DNA of 64,000 nucleotides. Source: Diaphorobacter nitroreducens. Lineage in GTDB: Bacteria > Pseudomonadota > Gammaproteobacteria > Burkholderiales > Burkholderiaceae_C. The notes below the pieces were generated by a model. The model was not told the DNA's origin. It saw nothing but the letters and a program-made list of their open reading frames with translations, and ran no database searches. The stretch is taken from assembly GCA_003755025.1 (NCBI GenBank), contig RJVL01000008.1:124001-188000 (forward strand), in the 5' to 3' direction. The stretch's first letter is position 1. Every line of letters starts with the position of its first letter. The translations under genes were made by a program, and so were the position numbers. This document shows positions 51,023 through 60,087 of this stretch, piece by piece.

Positions 51023-52330
51023 TCAGAAACGTGGCTGGCGGCCAGTGAAGCCGGGGTCGTACTTGCGCATCTGCCCGAGGTCGTCGCGGTTGCGGATGCC
51101 GCAGTGCAGGTAGTTGTCGTGCAGGCGGGCCAGCGCCTCGCGATCCAGCGTGACGCCCAGGCCCGCCGTCGTAGGCACGCGCAGGCTGCCCTGTTCGAAT
51201 TGCAGGCGGCCGCCTTCGACGACCTCCTCGTCCTGCCACGGGTAGTGCGTGTCGCAGGCATAGGTGAGCTGCGGCACGCTGGCACACAGGTGCGTCATGG
51301 CGACGAGGCTGATGCCCAGGTGGGAGTTGCTGTGCATGGACAGACCCAGGTCGAAGGTCTTGCACAGCGTGGCCAGCCGTTGCGTGGCACGCAGACCGCC
51401 CCAGTAGTGGTGGTCGCTGAGCACGATCTTCACGGGGCAGCCCAGGTCAACGTTGCGGCGGAATTCGGCAAAGTCGGTGACCACCATGTTGGTGGCCAGC
51501 GGCACGTCGCCTTCGCGTTCCATCGCGCGCGCCACGGCAGCCATGCCCTCCAGGCCAGGGGCCGGGTCTTCGTAATACTCCAGCACGCCACGCAGTTGCC
51601 GCACCACCTTCAGGCTGGTCTGTACCGTCCAGTTGGCGTTGGGGTCGATGCGCAACGGCATACCCGGAAAGGCCTGGGCCAGCGCGAGGATGCCGGCCGC
51701 CTCCTGGTCGGGCGGCAAGGCGCCGCCCTTGAGCTTGATGCTCTGGAAGCCGTACTGGGCGATCATGCGCCGCGCCTGGGCGACGAGTTGCGCGGGCGTG
51801 AGTGCCTCGCCCCAGGCATCCGGCGCATAGGGCTGGTCGATGTGTTCGGCGTATTTGTAGAACAGGTAGGCCGAGAAGGGAACGCTGTCGCGCGCCGCGC
51901 CGCCCAGCAGATCCACGACCGGGGCCTGGGCCAACTGGCCTTGCAGGTCCAGCATCGCCACTTCAAACGCGCTGATGACCTTGGCCACGGTCTTGGATAC
52001 ATGCGTGCCCGGTGCCAGCGACACCTGCTGCCCCAGGAATTCCGAGGCCGTCTGTGCGGGCGGTGCGACCAGGGCCGCCACGCGCTGCTCCATGGCGTTG
52101 AGCGCCCAGGGGGACAGACCCACCAGGGCGGGCGCCGCCTTGGCCAAAGCGTCCAGCATGGGCTGGTCGCCATAGCTCTCGTTGATGCCCACCAGACCCG
52201 AGGCGGTCTCGATCTCGATGATGGAGCGCAGGGCCCAGGGCTCGTGGATGCCGGCCGCATTGAGCAGCGGCGGATCGCGGAAGGCGATGGGCGTGATGCG
52301 GATGTGGCGGATCGCGTGGGAGGTGCTCAT
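51023..52330 (-). CDS. Glucarate dehydratase-like enolase superfamily protein (GlucD subgroup)
   Basis: A 435-residue acid-sugar dehydratase of the enolase superfamily. It has the KxK motif at K199/K201 (FQSIKLKGG), the metal ligands D229 and E254 (LRIDPNANW, YYEDPAPG) and NMVVTDF, plus the catalytic His region LSMHSNSHLGIS. It is related to but distinct from the canonical GudD at 57428. It may dehydrate D-glucarate, idarate or another hexarate; the specificity cannot be read. First gene of the minus operon, starting 88 bases from the divergent regulator. Confidence 0.9.
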   Translation of the reverse strand: MSTSHAIRHIRITPIAFRDPPLLNAAGIHEPWALRSIIEIETASGLVGINESYGDQPMLDALAKAAPALVGLSPWALNAMEQRVAALVAPPAQTASEFLGQQVSLAPGTHVSKTVAKVISAFEVAMLDLQGQLAQAPVVDLLGGAARDSVPFSAYLFYKYAEHIDQPYAPDAWGEALTPAQLVAQARRMIAQYGFQSIKLKGGALPPDQEAAGILALAQAFPGMPLRIDPNANWTVQTSLKVVRQLRGVLEYYEDPAPGLEGMAAVARAMEREGDVPLATNMVVTDFAEFRRNVDLGCPVKIVLSDHHYWGGLRATQRLATLCKTFDLGLSMHSNSHLGISLVAMTHLCASVPQLTYACDTHYPWQDEEVVEGGRLQFEQGSLRVPTTAGLGVTLDREALARLHDNYLHCGIRNRDDLGQMRKYDPGFTGRQPRF

Positions 52331-52392
52331 CTTCGTGCGTTGAGAGAGGCATCCGTGCCGGCATTTCAGGGTGCGGCTCGAATAAGAGATAT

Positions 52393-52412
52393 GTTGTCTG
52401 ATAACGTGCAAC
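52393..52412. promoter_or_regulatory. Probable FadR-type operator 1 (sugar-diacid island)
   Basis: GTTGTCTG-ATAA-CGTGCAAC, similar to the site at 53297-53316 (both GTTGTNNGATNACGTNNAAC). It lies between the divergent enolase operon and the regulator. On the minus strand TTGCAC at 52406-52411 with TCTTAT 18 bases further could be a promoter overlapped by this site. Confidence 0.65.
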
Positions 52413-52429
52413 GAATTATGATCACATCC

Positions 52430-53236
52430 ATGAACACGCCCTCCACGGGATTACCCGAATCCATCGCGTCCGTAGCCCAGCACGCCTCTTCACTGCGCGG
52501 CAGAGCGGGCCGCAGCGCAGGGCGCAGCCTGGCAAAGGTGCTGTTCGATGAGTTTGAAAGCAAGATTCGCCAAGGCCTGCTGCGCGAAGGCGACAAGCTG
52601 CCCACGGAATCGGAGCTGGTGCAGGGCTACGATGTGAGTCGCACAGTTGTGCGCGAGGCACTGTCCAAGCTGCAGGCCGCCGGCATGGTGGAGACCCGAC
52701 ACGGCATCGGCACCTTCGTACTGCCACCCCGCAGCGGCGGCATGTTCTTCCTGGACCCCTCCGAGTTGGCCGAGTCCGTGGACGTGCTGGCCGTGCTGGA
52801 GCTGCGCATCAGCCTGGAGACCGAGTCGGCCGGGCTGGCCGCGCAACGCCGTACGGAGGGGCAATTGCAGGCCATGCGTGCCGCACTGGATGACTTTGCG
52901 CAGAGCACGCAACTGGGCGAAGACACGGTAGCCCACGACTTTCGCTTTCACCTGCAGATTGCCCAGGCCACCGGTAACCGCTATTTTGCGGACATCATGA
53001 ACCACCTGGGCACCACGCTGATTCCACGCACCCGCGTGGGCACCACCCGCAGCTCCCCGCCGAATGACGGCTACCTGCAGCGCGTGAACCGAGAGCACGA
53101 AGAGATCTACATGGCGATTGCGCGCAAGGATGCGGAATCCGCCCGCGCGGCTATGCGCGTACACCTGACCAACAGCCGCGAACGGCTGCGCCAGGCTCAG
53201 GAAGCGGCCGCCGCGGCGGCCGCCCTGCCCGCCTGA
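52430..53236 (+). CDS. GntR/FadR family transcriptional regulator
   Basis: A 268-residue repressor: winged helix-turn-helix at ~40-105 (DKLPTESELVQGYDVSRTVV, REALSKLQAAGMVETRHGIG) and an all-helical FCD ligand domain with the metal-type His/Asp pattern (DFRFHLQIAQATGN; NREHEEIYMAI). The ligand is probably a sugar diacid or product. I chose the ATG at 52430; ATGs at 52418 and 52391 are in frame. None has a good Shine-Dalgarno. It heads the plus operon and has a probable operator immediately upstream of its start. Confidence 0.93.
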   Translation: MNTPSTGLPESIASVAQHASSLRGRAGRSAGRSLAKVLFDEFESKIRQGLLREGDKLPTESELVQGYDVSRTVVREALSKLQAAGMVETRHGIGTFVLPPRSGGMFFLDPSELAESVDVLAVLELRISLETESAGLAAQRRTEGQLQAMRAALDDFAQSTQLGEDTVAHDFRFHLQIAQATGNRYFADIMNHLGTTLIPRTRVGTTRSSPPNDGYLQRVNREHEEIYMAIARKDAESARAAMRVHLTNSRERLRQAQEAAAAAAALPA

Positions 53237-53287
53237 GCCCCTCACAAGCCATCCACTGAAAAATTTGCGCTGAAACGTTTGTTGTTC

Positions 53288-53316
53288 TTTGATTGATGTT
53301 GTACGATGACGTATAA
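53288..53316 (+). promoter_or_regulatory. Predicted promoter of the Bug-kdgD-gudD genes
   Basis: TTGATT (53288-53293), 17-bp spacer, TATAAC (53311-53316). The -10 box is the right end of operator 2. Leader of about 25 bases before the gene at 53347. Confidence 0.65.
53297..53316. promoter_or_regulatory. Probable FadR-type operator 2 (sugar-diacid island)
   Basis: GTTGTACG-ATGA-CGTATAAC: an 8-4-8 palindrome with a single mismatch, covering the spacer and -10 of the promoter at 53288-53316. Its similarity to operator 1 and the position between regulator and structural genes suggest repression until the inducer binds. Confidence 0.72.
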
Positions 53317-53346
53317 CTTAACCCGCACAACATCAGGAGACATCGC

Positions 53347-54315
53347 ATGACTTTTACCCGCCGCCTTGCCCTCGCCTGCGCTGCGCTGGCCTGCAGCACG
53401 ACCATGGTTCACGCCGCAGACAACTGGCCCAGCCGTCCGCTCAAGATCGTCGTGCCCTACCCGCCGGGCGGCAGTTCGGACATCATTGCCCGCTCGATCA
53501 GCCAGCAGTTGTCCGAGTCGCTCAAGCAGCCGGTGATCGTCGAGAACAAGCCCGGTGCAAACGGCAATCTGGGCGCCGATATCGTGGCCAAGTCGTCGCC
53601 TGACGGCTACACGCTGCTGTTGTGCGATCTGGGTGCGCTGGCCATCAGCCCGTCGATCTATACCAAGCTGCCCTTCGATCCGTCCAAGGATCTGCGCGGC
53701 GCTGCCATGCTGGCGTATTCGCCCCACCTGTTGGTGGTGCACCCCTCCGTCAAGGCCAACAACCTGAAGGAACTGGTGGAGCTGTCCAAAACCAGCGACC
53801 TGAACTTCGCCGTCACGGCCACCGGCAGCGCACCGCACCTGGCGGGCGTGGAGTTGGCCCGCGCCACGGGCGCCAAGTGGGTCTACGTGCCCTACAAGGG
53901 CGGCGTGCAGTCGGTGCAGGACACGGTAGCCGGCCAGACGCAAGTGCTGATGAACGGCATGCTGGCCACCTATCCCCATGTGCAAAGCGGCAAGCTCAAG
54001 CTGCTGGGTGTGTCCAAGCGCGAGCGCATGCCGCTCATCGGCAGCTCCCCCACCATCGCCGAGCAGGGCGTGACGGGCTTCGAAACCGGCTCGTGGCAAG
54101 GCGTGATGCTGCCCGCCGGAACACCGCCGGCCATCACCAAGCGCATTGGCGAGGCCCTGGTGGCCGCCATCCGTACGCCCGATGTGCGCTCACGCCTCAC
54201 GGGCCAGGGCGCCGAAGTGGTGACCATGTCCCCGTCGGAAGTGGACAGCTTCTTTGCCAGCGAGCGCGCCCGTTGGGCCAAGGTCGTGCAGCAAGAGAAG
54301 CTGCAGCTGGACTGA
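53347..54315 (+). CDS. Bug/TctC-type solute-binding protein
   Basis: A 322-residue periplasmic binding protein: signal peptide LACAALACSTTMVHA, then LKIVVPYPPGGSSDIIARSI, VIVENKPGANGNLGADIVAK, WVYVPYKGGVQSVQDTV and MLATYPHVQSGKLKLLGVS. It is first in the plus operon behind operator 2, just before kdgD, and probably captures a hexarate or its precursor. Membrane partners are absent. Confidence 0.92.
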   Translation: MTFTRRLALACAALACSTTMVHAADNWPSRPLKIVVPYPPGGSSDIIARSISQQLSESLKQPVIVENKPGANGNLGADIVAKSSPDGYTLLLCDLGALAISPSIYTKLPFDPSKDLRGAAMLAYSPHLLVVHPSVKANNLKELVELSKTSDLNFAVTATGSAPHLAGVELARATGAKWVYVPYKGGVQSVQDTVAGQTQVLMNGMLATYPHVQSGKLKLLGVSKRERMPLIGSSPTIAEQGVTGFETGSWQGVMLPAGTPPAITKRIGEALVAAIRTPDVRSRLTGQGAEVVTMSPSEVDSFFASERARWAKVVQQEKLQLD

Positions 54316-54393
54316 CCGCGCCCCGATTTCCCTTCTTTAACTTAACCCCACGTCGCCAACCTGCCGCGCAGCGGCTTTGAAAGAAAGACTGAG

Positions 54394-55305
54394 ATGACTC
54401 CCCAAGACCTGAAGAACGTGATGAGTTCCGGCCTGCTGTCGTTCCCCATCACCGACTTCCATGACAACGGCGACTTCAATGCCAAGGGCTATGCCGAGCG
54501 CCTGGAGTGGCTCGCACCGTTCGGCGCCAGCGCGTTGTTTGCTGCGGGTGGCACGGGCGAGTACTTCTCGCTCACGGCCAGCGAATATCCGCAGATCATC
54601 CAGACGGCGGTAAACACCTGCCGCGGCAAGGTGCCCATCATTGCCGGTGCGGGCGGCCCCACGCGCTTTGCCATCGAATGCGCGCAGGCCGCCGAGAAGG
54701 CCGGCGCGCACGGCATCCTGCTCATGCCCCACTACATGACAGAAGCCAGCCAGGAAGGCCTGGCAGCCCACGTGGAAGCCGTGTGCAAGAGCGTGAACTT
54801 CGGCGTGATCATCTACAACCGCGGCATCACCCGCTACACGCCGGAAACCGTTGCCCGCCTGTGCGAGCGCAACCCGAACCTGGTCGGCTTCAAGGATGGC
54901 GTGGGCGACATCGAAGGCATGGCCTCCATGTTCCTGGCCATGGGCGACCGGCTTGCCTACCTGGGCGGCCTGCCCACGGCCGAGGTCTATGCCGCCGCCT
55001 ACAAGGCACTGGGCACGCCGGTGTATTCGTCCGCCGTGTTCAACTTCATCCCGAAAACAGCCATGCGTTTCTACGAAGCGGTGAAGAACGACGATCAGGC
55101 CACGCAGCACCAGTTGCTCAAGGACTTCTTCATGCCTTACCTGAAGATCCGCAACCGCAGCGCCGGCTACGCGGTGAGCATCATCAAAGCCGGCGCCAAG
55201 ATCGTCGGCCACCCCGCCGGCCCCGTGCGTGCGCCGCTGGCCGACTTGCAGGCCGAAGAGATCGAGATGCTGGCCGAACTGATCCGCAAGGTCGAGCCTG
55301 TCTGA
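54394..55305 (+). CDS. kdgD: 5-dehydro-4-deoxyglucarate dehydratase KdgD
   Basis: A 303-residue DHDPS/NAL-superfamily lyase that removes water and CO2 from 5-dehydro-4-deoxyglucarate to give 2,5-dioxopentanoate. The Schiff-base Lys167 is in [14 protein letters not shown], Tyr141 in [16 protein letters not shown], and [14 protein letters not shown] is the glycine loop. It accepts the product of both GarD and GudD, tying the two dehydratases to one route. The next enzyme (2-oxoglutarate semialdehyde dehydrogenase) is not in the window. Confidence 0.95.
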
Positions 55306-55313
55306 TGCATTTT

Positions 55314-55338
55314 GGCCCCGCCCAGCGTTGGCGGGGCC
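55314..55338 (+). other. Intercistronic hairpin between kdgD and the Bug gene
   Basis: GGCCCCGCC and GGCGGGGCC form a perfect 9-bp stem with a 7-base loop and no T-run. It likely protects or partly ends the kdgD transcript, shifting mRNA levels across the operon. Confidence 0.65.
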
Positions 55339-55374
55339 GCTCATCCCGGCACATAAAGATCCAAGGAGCACCCC

Positions 55375-56328
55375 ATGAAAAAAGTCCTCGTGGCCCTCGC
55401 GGCCAGCGTGGCCCTGTCTGCCGTGGCCGCCTGGCCGGAAAAGAGCGTGAACATCGTCGTACCGTTCCCGCCCGGCGGCTCCACCGACACCATTGCCCGC
55501 GCCATGGCCCAGCACATGGGCGAGAAACTGGGCCAGGCATTCGTGGTGGACAACCGCCCGGGCGCCACCGGCACCATTGGCGCCACGGCAGTCAAGCGCG
55601 CCGCGCCCGACGGCTACACGCTGCTCGTGGCCTCGCTCGGCCCCTACGTGATCGCGCCGCATCTGGTGAAGAACGTGCCCTATGACGCAGTCAAGGACTT
55701 CGACTACCTGTCCCTGCCCGTGCAAGCGCCCAATGTGCTCGTCGCCTCGCCCGCGCAGAAGGCACGTACGCTGGCCGAGGTGGTGGCTGCGCTCAAGGCG
55801 CAACCTGGCAAGATCAGCTTTGCCAGCTCTGGCAATGGCTCGTCGGACCACCTCTCGGCCGAGCTGTTCTGGCAGCAAAGCGGCACCACGGGCGTGCACG
55901 TGCCCTACAAGGGTGGCGCACCGGCCATCAACGATCTGCTGGGTGGACAGGTGGATTTCTCGTTCCAGAACGTGAACGCGGTGCTGCCGCACATCCGTGC
56001 CGGTAAGTTGACGGCCATCGCCGTCACGGGCGACAAGCGCTCCCCCGTTCTGCCCGACGTGCCCACGCTGGCCGAGGCCGGTGTGAAAGGGGCCGAGATC
56101 TATTCCTGGCAAGGAATGGCCGCGCCCAAGGGCTTGCCCGCGGATGTGAAGAAGAAGCTGGCGGACGCCGCCATCCAGGCCATCAATGAGCCGACGCTGA
56201 AGAAGCGCCTAACGGACCAGGGCATGGAGATCGTTGCCAACACCCCCGAGGAGTTCACGGCCTTCCAGGCGCGCGAATATGCGCGCTGGAAGACGCTCAT
56301 CGAAGCCCGCAAAATCAGCATCGACTGA
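55375..56328 (+). CDS. Bug/TctC-type solute-binding protein
   Basis: A 317-residue periplasmic protein, signal MKKVLVALAASVALSAVAA, then VNIVVPFPPGGSTDTIARAM, VVDNRPGATGTIGATAVKRA, GVHVPYKGGAPAINDLLGGQ. Third Bug protein of the island and the second in the plus operon, after kdgD. Its divergence from the other two suggests a different ligand (for example glucarate against galactarate), but ligand residues cannot be assigned from sequence. Confidence 0.92.
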   Translation: MKKVLVALAASVALSAVAAWPEKSVNIVVPFPPGGSTDTIARAMAQHMGEKLGQAFVVDNRPGATGTIGATAVKRAAPDGYTLLVASLGPYVIAPHLVKNVPYDAVKDFDYLSLPVQAPNVLVASPAQKARTLAEVVAALKAQPGKISFASSGNGSSDHLSAELFWQQSGTTGVHVPYKGGAPAINDLLGGQVDFSFQNVNAVLPHIRAGKLTAIAVTGDKRSPVLPDVPTLAEAGVKGAEIYSWQGMAAPKGLPADVKKKLADAAIQAINEPTLKKRLTDQGMEIVANTPEEFTAFQAREYARWKTLIEARKISID

Positions 56329-56396
56329 TTGCCACGCCCTCTCGACGTCCGCGCCGCACTTGCCGGTGCGGGCGCCCTCTTGCCTCTGCCGCCCCC

Positions 56397-57383
56397 ATGA
56401 CACACCGCTCTCCCCGCATCCTCCAGTACGGCCGCATGCCATTGCCCGCGCTGGACCACGAACTGGCCGCCCAGTTCGACGTGACCGTGCTCAGCGAGCA
56501 GCCAGACCGGGCCGGCTTCCTGGCCGCACACGGCGCAGATTTCGAATGCGTGGTGACTTCCGCCGCCATGGGGCTGCCGGGCGACGTGGTGCGCGCCCTG
56601 CCCCGCCTGCGGTTCGTCAGCAGCTTTGGCGTGGGCTTTGACGCACTGGACCAGGCTGCGCTGCTGGAGTGCGGCGCACGCGTGGGCTATACGCCCGGTG
56701 TGCTGGACGACTGCGTGGCCGACATGGCCTTCGCCCTGCTGCTGGACGCGGCGCGCAGCCTGTCCGCGGCCGACCGCTTCGTGCGCCGCGGTGACTGGAG
56801 CCGCCAGCGCTTTGGCGTGCACACGCGCGCCAGCGGCAAGCGCCTGGGCATCTTCGGCATGGGGCGCATCGGCGCTGCCGTGGCGCGCCGCGCCGCGGGC
56901 TTTGACATGCAGGTGGCCTACCACAACCGCCGGCCGGTGGAGGGCTCGCCCCATCAGTACCTGCCGTCACTGATGGAGCTGGCGCGTTGGGCGGACTTCC
57001 TCGTCATCACCGCTGCGGGCGGAGACAGCACGCGCCACCTGGTGAATGCCGAGGTGCTGGACGCGCTGGGCCCGCAGGGGTTCCTGGTCAACGTAGCGCG
57101 CGGCAGCGTGGTGGACGAGGCCGCGCTGGCCGCCGCCCTGCAGCAGCAGCGGATTGCCGGCGCCGGTCTGGACGTGTTCGAGGACGAGCCCCACCCGCTG
57201 CCAGCACTGCTCGCATTGGACAACGTCGTCCTGGCCCCCCACATCGCCAGCGGCACCCAGGAGACCCGCCGTGCCATGGCCGACCTGGTGCTGCAAAACC
57301 TGCACAGCTGCCTTGCCACGGGCGCGCCGGTGCAGGAAGTGCCCTGGTCGGCGGCTGCGGCCCGGCAGGCGCACTCCGCCTGA
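56397..57383 (+). CDS. D-isomer-specific 2-hydroxyacid dehydrogenase (GhrA-like)
   Basis: A 328-residue NAD(P)-dependent reductase: the Rossmann loop [15 protein letters not shown] spans ~151-165, the catalytic Arg is in [13 protein letters not shown], and the His/Glu pair in [19 protein letters not shown]. The family acts on glyoxylate, hydroxypyruvate or other 2-keto acids. In the island it might reduce a diketo acid or semialdehyde side product such as tartronate semialdehyde, but this is a guess. Between a Bug gene and gudD. Confidence 0.92.
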   Translation: MTHRSPRILQYGRMPLPALDHELAAQFDVTVLSEQPDRAGFLAAHGADFECVVTSAAMGLPGDVVRALPRLRFVSSFGVGFDALDQAALLECGARVGYTPGVLDDCVADMAFALLLDAARSLSAADRFVRRGDWSRQRFGVHTRASGKRLGIFGMGRIGAAVARRAAGFDMQVAYHNRRPVEGSPHQYLPSLMELARWADFLVITAAGGDSTRHLVNAEVLDALGPQGFLVNVARGSVVDEAALAAALQQQRIAGAGLDVFEDEPHPLPALLALDNVVLAPHIASGTQETRRAMADLVLQNLHSCLATGAPVQEVPWSAAAARQAHSA

Positions 57384-57427
57384 CGTCCGGGCCGTTTTCA
57401 TTTCCGTTTTTTCTGCTTCCCCGAACC

Positions 57428-58765
57428 ATGTCACAGACTCCCACCATCACCGAGATCGAAGTCATCCCCGTCGCCGGGCGCGACGGCATGTTGATGAACC
57501 TCAGCGGCGCGCACGCGCCCTTCTTCACACGCAACGTGGTGCTGATTCATGACAGCGCGGGTCGCACCGGCGTGGGGGAAGTCCCCGGTGGCGAAGGCAT
57601 CCGCCGGGCGCTGGAGGACAGTCGCGGCGTGCTCATCGGCCGCTCCATTGGTGAGCGCCTGCAGTTGCTGCAGCAGGTGCAAAAGACCCTGGAAGGGCGT
57701 GACCCTGGTGGGCGCGGCCTGCAAACCTTCGACCTGCGCGTTGGCGTGCACGCCGTGACGGCCATCGAATCCGCACTGCTGGACCTGCAGGGCCAGTACC
57801 TGGGCGTGCCCGTGGCGGCGCTCCTGGGCGAAGGCCAGCAGCGCGAGCGCGTGGAGATGTTGGGCTATCTGTTCTTCGTGGGCCCGTCGCACAAGACCGG
57901 TAAACCCTACGTGCAGGCGGGAGAGGACCGTTCAGGCACCGACGACTGGCATCAGGTACGCCACATGGAGGCCATGACGCCGGACGCCATCGTGCGCCAG
58001 GCCGAAGCCGCGCACGCGCGCTACGGCTTCAACGACTTCAAGCTCAAGGGCGGCGTGCTGGCCGGCGAGCAGGAGGTCGAAGCCGTCACTGCACTGGCTC
58101 AACGTTTTCCGCAGGCGCGCGTCACGCTGGACCCCAACGGCGGCTGGCTGCTCAAGGACGCGATCCGCCTGATGCGCGACATGCGCGGTGTGCTGGCCTA
58201 TGCCGAAGACCCCTGCGGCGCCGAAGGGGGTTTCTCGGGCCGCGAGGTCATGGCCGAATTCCGCCGTGCCACCGGCCTGCCCACGGCCACCAACATGGTC
58301 GCCACCGACTGGCGCCAGATGGTGCACGCCCTGTCGCTGCAGTCCGTGGACATCCCGCTGGCCGACCCCCATTTCTGGACCATGGCCGGCTCCGTGCGCG
58401 TGGGCCAGACCTGCCGCGACTGGGGCCTGACCTGGGGGTCGCACTCCAACAACCACTTCGACATCTCGCTGGCCATGTTCACCCACGTGGCGGCCGCCGT
58501 TCCGGGCAAGGTCACGGCCATCGACACGCACTGGATCTGGCAGGACGGGCAGTTCCTCACCCAGAACCCACTGCAGATCCGCGGCGGCTTCGTCGACGTG
58601 CCCAAGACCCCGGGCCTGGGCGTGACGGTGGACCGCGCCGCACTGCAGCGCGCGCATGCGCTGTACCAGGAACACGGCCTGGGCGCGCGCGACGACGCCA
58701 TCGGCATGCAAAGCCTGATTCCGGGCTGGCAGTTCGACCCCAAGCGGCCCTGCATGGTGCGCTGA
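57428..58765 (+). CDS. gudD: Glucarate dehydratase GudD
   Basis: A 445-residue enolase-superfamily dehydratase. The residues match E. coli GudD numbering: K205/K207 in [10 protein letters not shown]235 and N237 in [10 protein letters not shown]260 in YAEDPCG, and the His in [12 protein letters not shown]. It has [12 protein letters not shown] and the C-terminal GRRxxP-like tail [10 protein letters not shown]. It converts D-glucarate (and often idarate) to 5-dehydro-4-deoxyglucarate for KdgD. Last gene of the plus operon before a 90-bp gap. Confidence 0.95.
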   Translation: MSQTPTITEIEVIPVAGRDGMLMNLSGAHAPFFTRNVVLIHDSAGRTGVGEVPGGEGIRRALEDSRGVLIGRSIGERLQLLQQVQKTLEGRDPGGRGLQTFDLRVGVHAVTAIESALLDLQGQYLGVPVAALLGEGQQRERVEMLGYLFFVGPSHKTGKPYVQAGEDRSGTDDWHQVRHMEAMTPDAIVRQAEAAHARYGFNDFKLKGGVLAGEQEVEAVTALAQRFPQARVTLDPNGGWLLKDAIRLMRDMRGVLAYAEDPCGAEGGFSGREVMAEFRRATGLPTATNMVATDWRQMVHALSLQSVDIPLADPHFWTMAGSVRVGQTCRDWGLTWGSHSNNHFDISLAMFTHVAAAVPGKVTAIDTHWIWQDGQFLTQNPLQIRGGFVDVPKTPGLGVTVDRAALQRAHALYQEHGLGARDDAIGMQSLIPGWQFDPKRPCMVR

Positions 58766-58803
58766 GAGGCCGGCACGCGCCCCTGCCTAGAATGACCGGA
58801 CGC

Positions 58804-58825
58804 ACCGCGCGCTGGGTCGCGCGGT
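58804..58825 (+). other. Hairpin between gudD and the VOC gene
   Basis: ACCGCGCG and CGCGCGGT pair over 8 bp around a 6-base loop. It lies 31 bases before the VOC gene and could end the gudD transcript weakly or fold its own leader. Confidence 0.4.
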
Positions 58826-58855
58826 ATTCCGCCACGACAGGAAAGGAGTGCCAAG

Positions 58856-59284
58856 ATGGAAGTCCAGCAACTGCACCGCGGCCGCCTCATCGACCATATC
58901 CAACTGGTGGTGCGCGACCTGCCCGCCAGCCTGCGGTTCTATGAGGCGGTGCTGGGCGCGCTGCAAATCCCCGTCGGGGGTCAGACCGACAGCTACTTCT
59001 GGGCTGACGAGCTGTTCGTCTCCACGGCCAGCAGCCCCGCCGCTAATGGCCACCTCACGGGGCGGCACCACCTCGCCTTCCAGGCGAAGGACCGCGAGAT
59101 GGTGGATGCCTTCCACCGCGCGGCGCTGGCGCATGGCGGGCGCGACAACGGCGCCCCGGGCGAGCGGTCCTACCACCCGGGCTACTACGCCGCCTTTGCG
59201 CTGGACCCGGACGGCAACAACATCGAGGCGGTATTCCATGGCGCACACCAGCGCAGCGCGTCCTCCGTCCTGATCACGTTCTGA
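58856..59284 (+). CDS. VOC/glyoxalase superfamily protein
   Basis: A 142-residue vicinal-oxygen-chelate protein with two beta-alpha-beta-beta-beta units: LIDHIQLVVRDLPASLRFYE, then HHLAFQAKDREMVDAFHRAA and YYAAFALDPDGNNIEAVFHG. The His in IDHIQ, the His in RHHLAF and the Glu in IEAVF are likely metal ligands. Substrate unknown. The ATG at 58856 follows AAAGGAGTGCC. Not clearly part of the sugar-diacid operon. Confidence 0.9.
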   Translation: MEVQQLHRGRLIDHIQLVVRDLPASLRFYEAVLGALQIPVGGQTDSYFWADELFVSTASSPAANGHLTGRHHLAFQAKDREMVDAFHRAALAHGGRDNGAPGERSYHPGYYAAFALDPDGNNIEAVFHGAHQRSASSVLITF

Positions 59285-59334
59285 GCACGCGGGCGGGCGA
59301 CAATCGCGCTCCACGCGCGCCCTTGATTGCCTGC

Positions 59335-60087
59335 ATGACCACATCGCTTCCCTGGCTGGAACCCGACGATCCTTTTCCACCCACCGACGGTGCCTGGGGC
59401 ACAGACTCTCCCGCGCCCGGCCTGCTGGCCGCGGGCGGCACGCTGGGGGTGCCTCGCCTGGTGCAGGCCTATGCCCAGGGCGTCTTTCCGTGGTTCAGCA
59501 CCGGCCAGCCCATCCTGTGGTGGAGCCCGGACCCGCGCATGGTGCTGCATGTGCAGGAATTCCGTCTGCACCGCTCGCTGCGCCGCGTGCTGCAGCGCTT
59601 TCGCGCCACACCCGGTTGCGAGGTGCGCCTCGACAGCGACTTTTCCGCCGTGATCCACGCCTGCGCCAACAAGCCGCGGGCCGGGCAGTCCGGCACCTGG
59701 ATCGTGCCCTCCATGGTTGCCGCGTATGAGGCGCTACATGCCGCTGGGCATGCCCATAGCGTGGAAACCTGGGTGAACGGGCAACTGGTGGGGGGGCTTT
59801 ATTGCGTGGCGCTAGGACGGGCCGTGTTTGGCGAATCGATGTTCGCGCACGCGACCGATGCTTCCAAGATCGCCCTGGCGGCGCTGGTATGCCTGTGCCG
59901 GCGCGAGGGGGTCCGGTTGATCGACTGTCAGCAGAACACGGGCCATCTGGCCTCGCTGGGCGCCCGGGAGATGGAACGTTCGCAGTTCCTGAATCACGTG
60001 GCGCGAGCGCGGCAAGACCCTGCCTGCACCTGGAAATTCGAGCCCGTATACTGGACCGAGCTTTTGCCCAACCCCTCAGCGGCGTGA
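59335..60087 (+). CDS. aat: Leucyl/phenylalanyl-tRNA--protein transferase (Aat)
   Basis: A 250-residue enzyme that adds Leu or Phe from aminoacyl-tRNA to protein N-termini for ClpS/ClpAP degradation. Blocks: [79 protein letters not shown] and [15 protein letters not shown], all Aat signatures. The ATG at 59335 is preferred; a TTG at 59323 would add four residues. Its stop overlaps the GTG of bpt. Confidence 0.96.
   Translation: MTTSLPWLEPDDPFPPTDGAWGTDSPAPGLLAAGGTLGVPRLVQAYAQGVFPWFSTGQPILWWSPDPRMVLHVQEFRLHRSLRRVLQRFRATPGCEVRLDSDFSAVIHACANKPRAGQSGTWIVPSMVAAYEALHAAGHAHSVETWVNGQLVGGLYCVALGRAVFGESMFAHATDASKIALAALVCLCRREGVRLIDCQQNTGHLASLGAREMERSQFLNHVARARQDPACTWKFEPVYWTELLPNPSAA

Noticed and set aside
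50870-52417. Long upstream extension of the FadR-type regulator frame
   Set aside because: It would run antisense through the Bug and enolase genes; the regulator begins at the family-like N-terminus near 52430.
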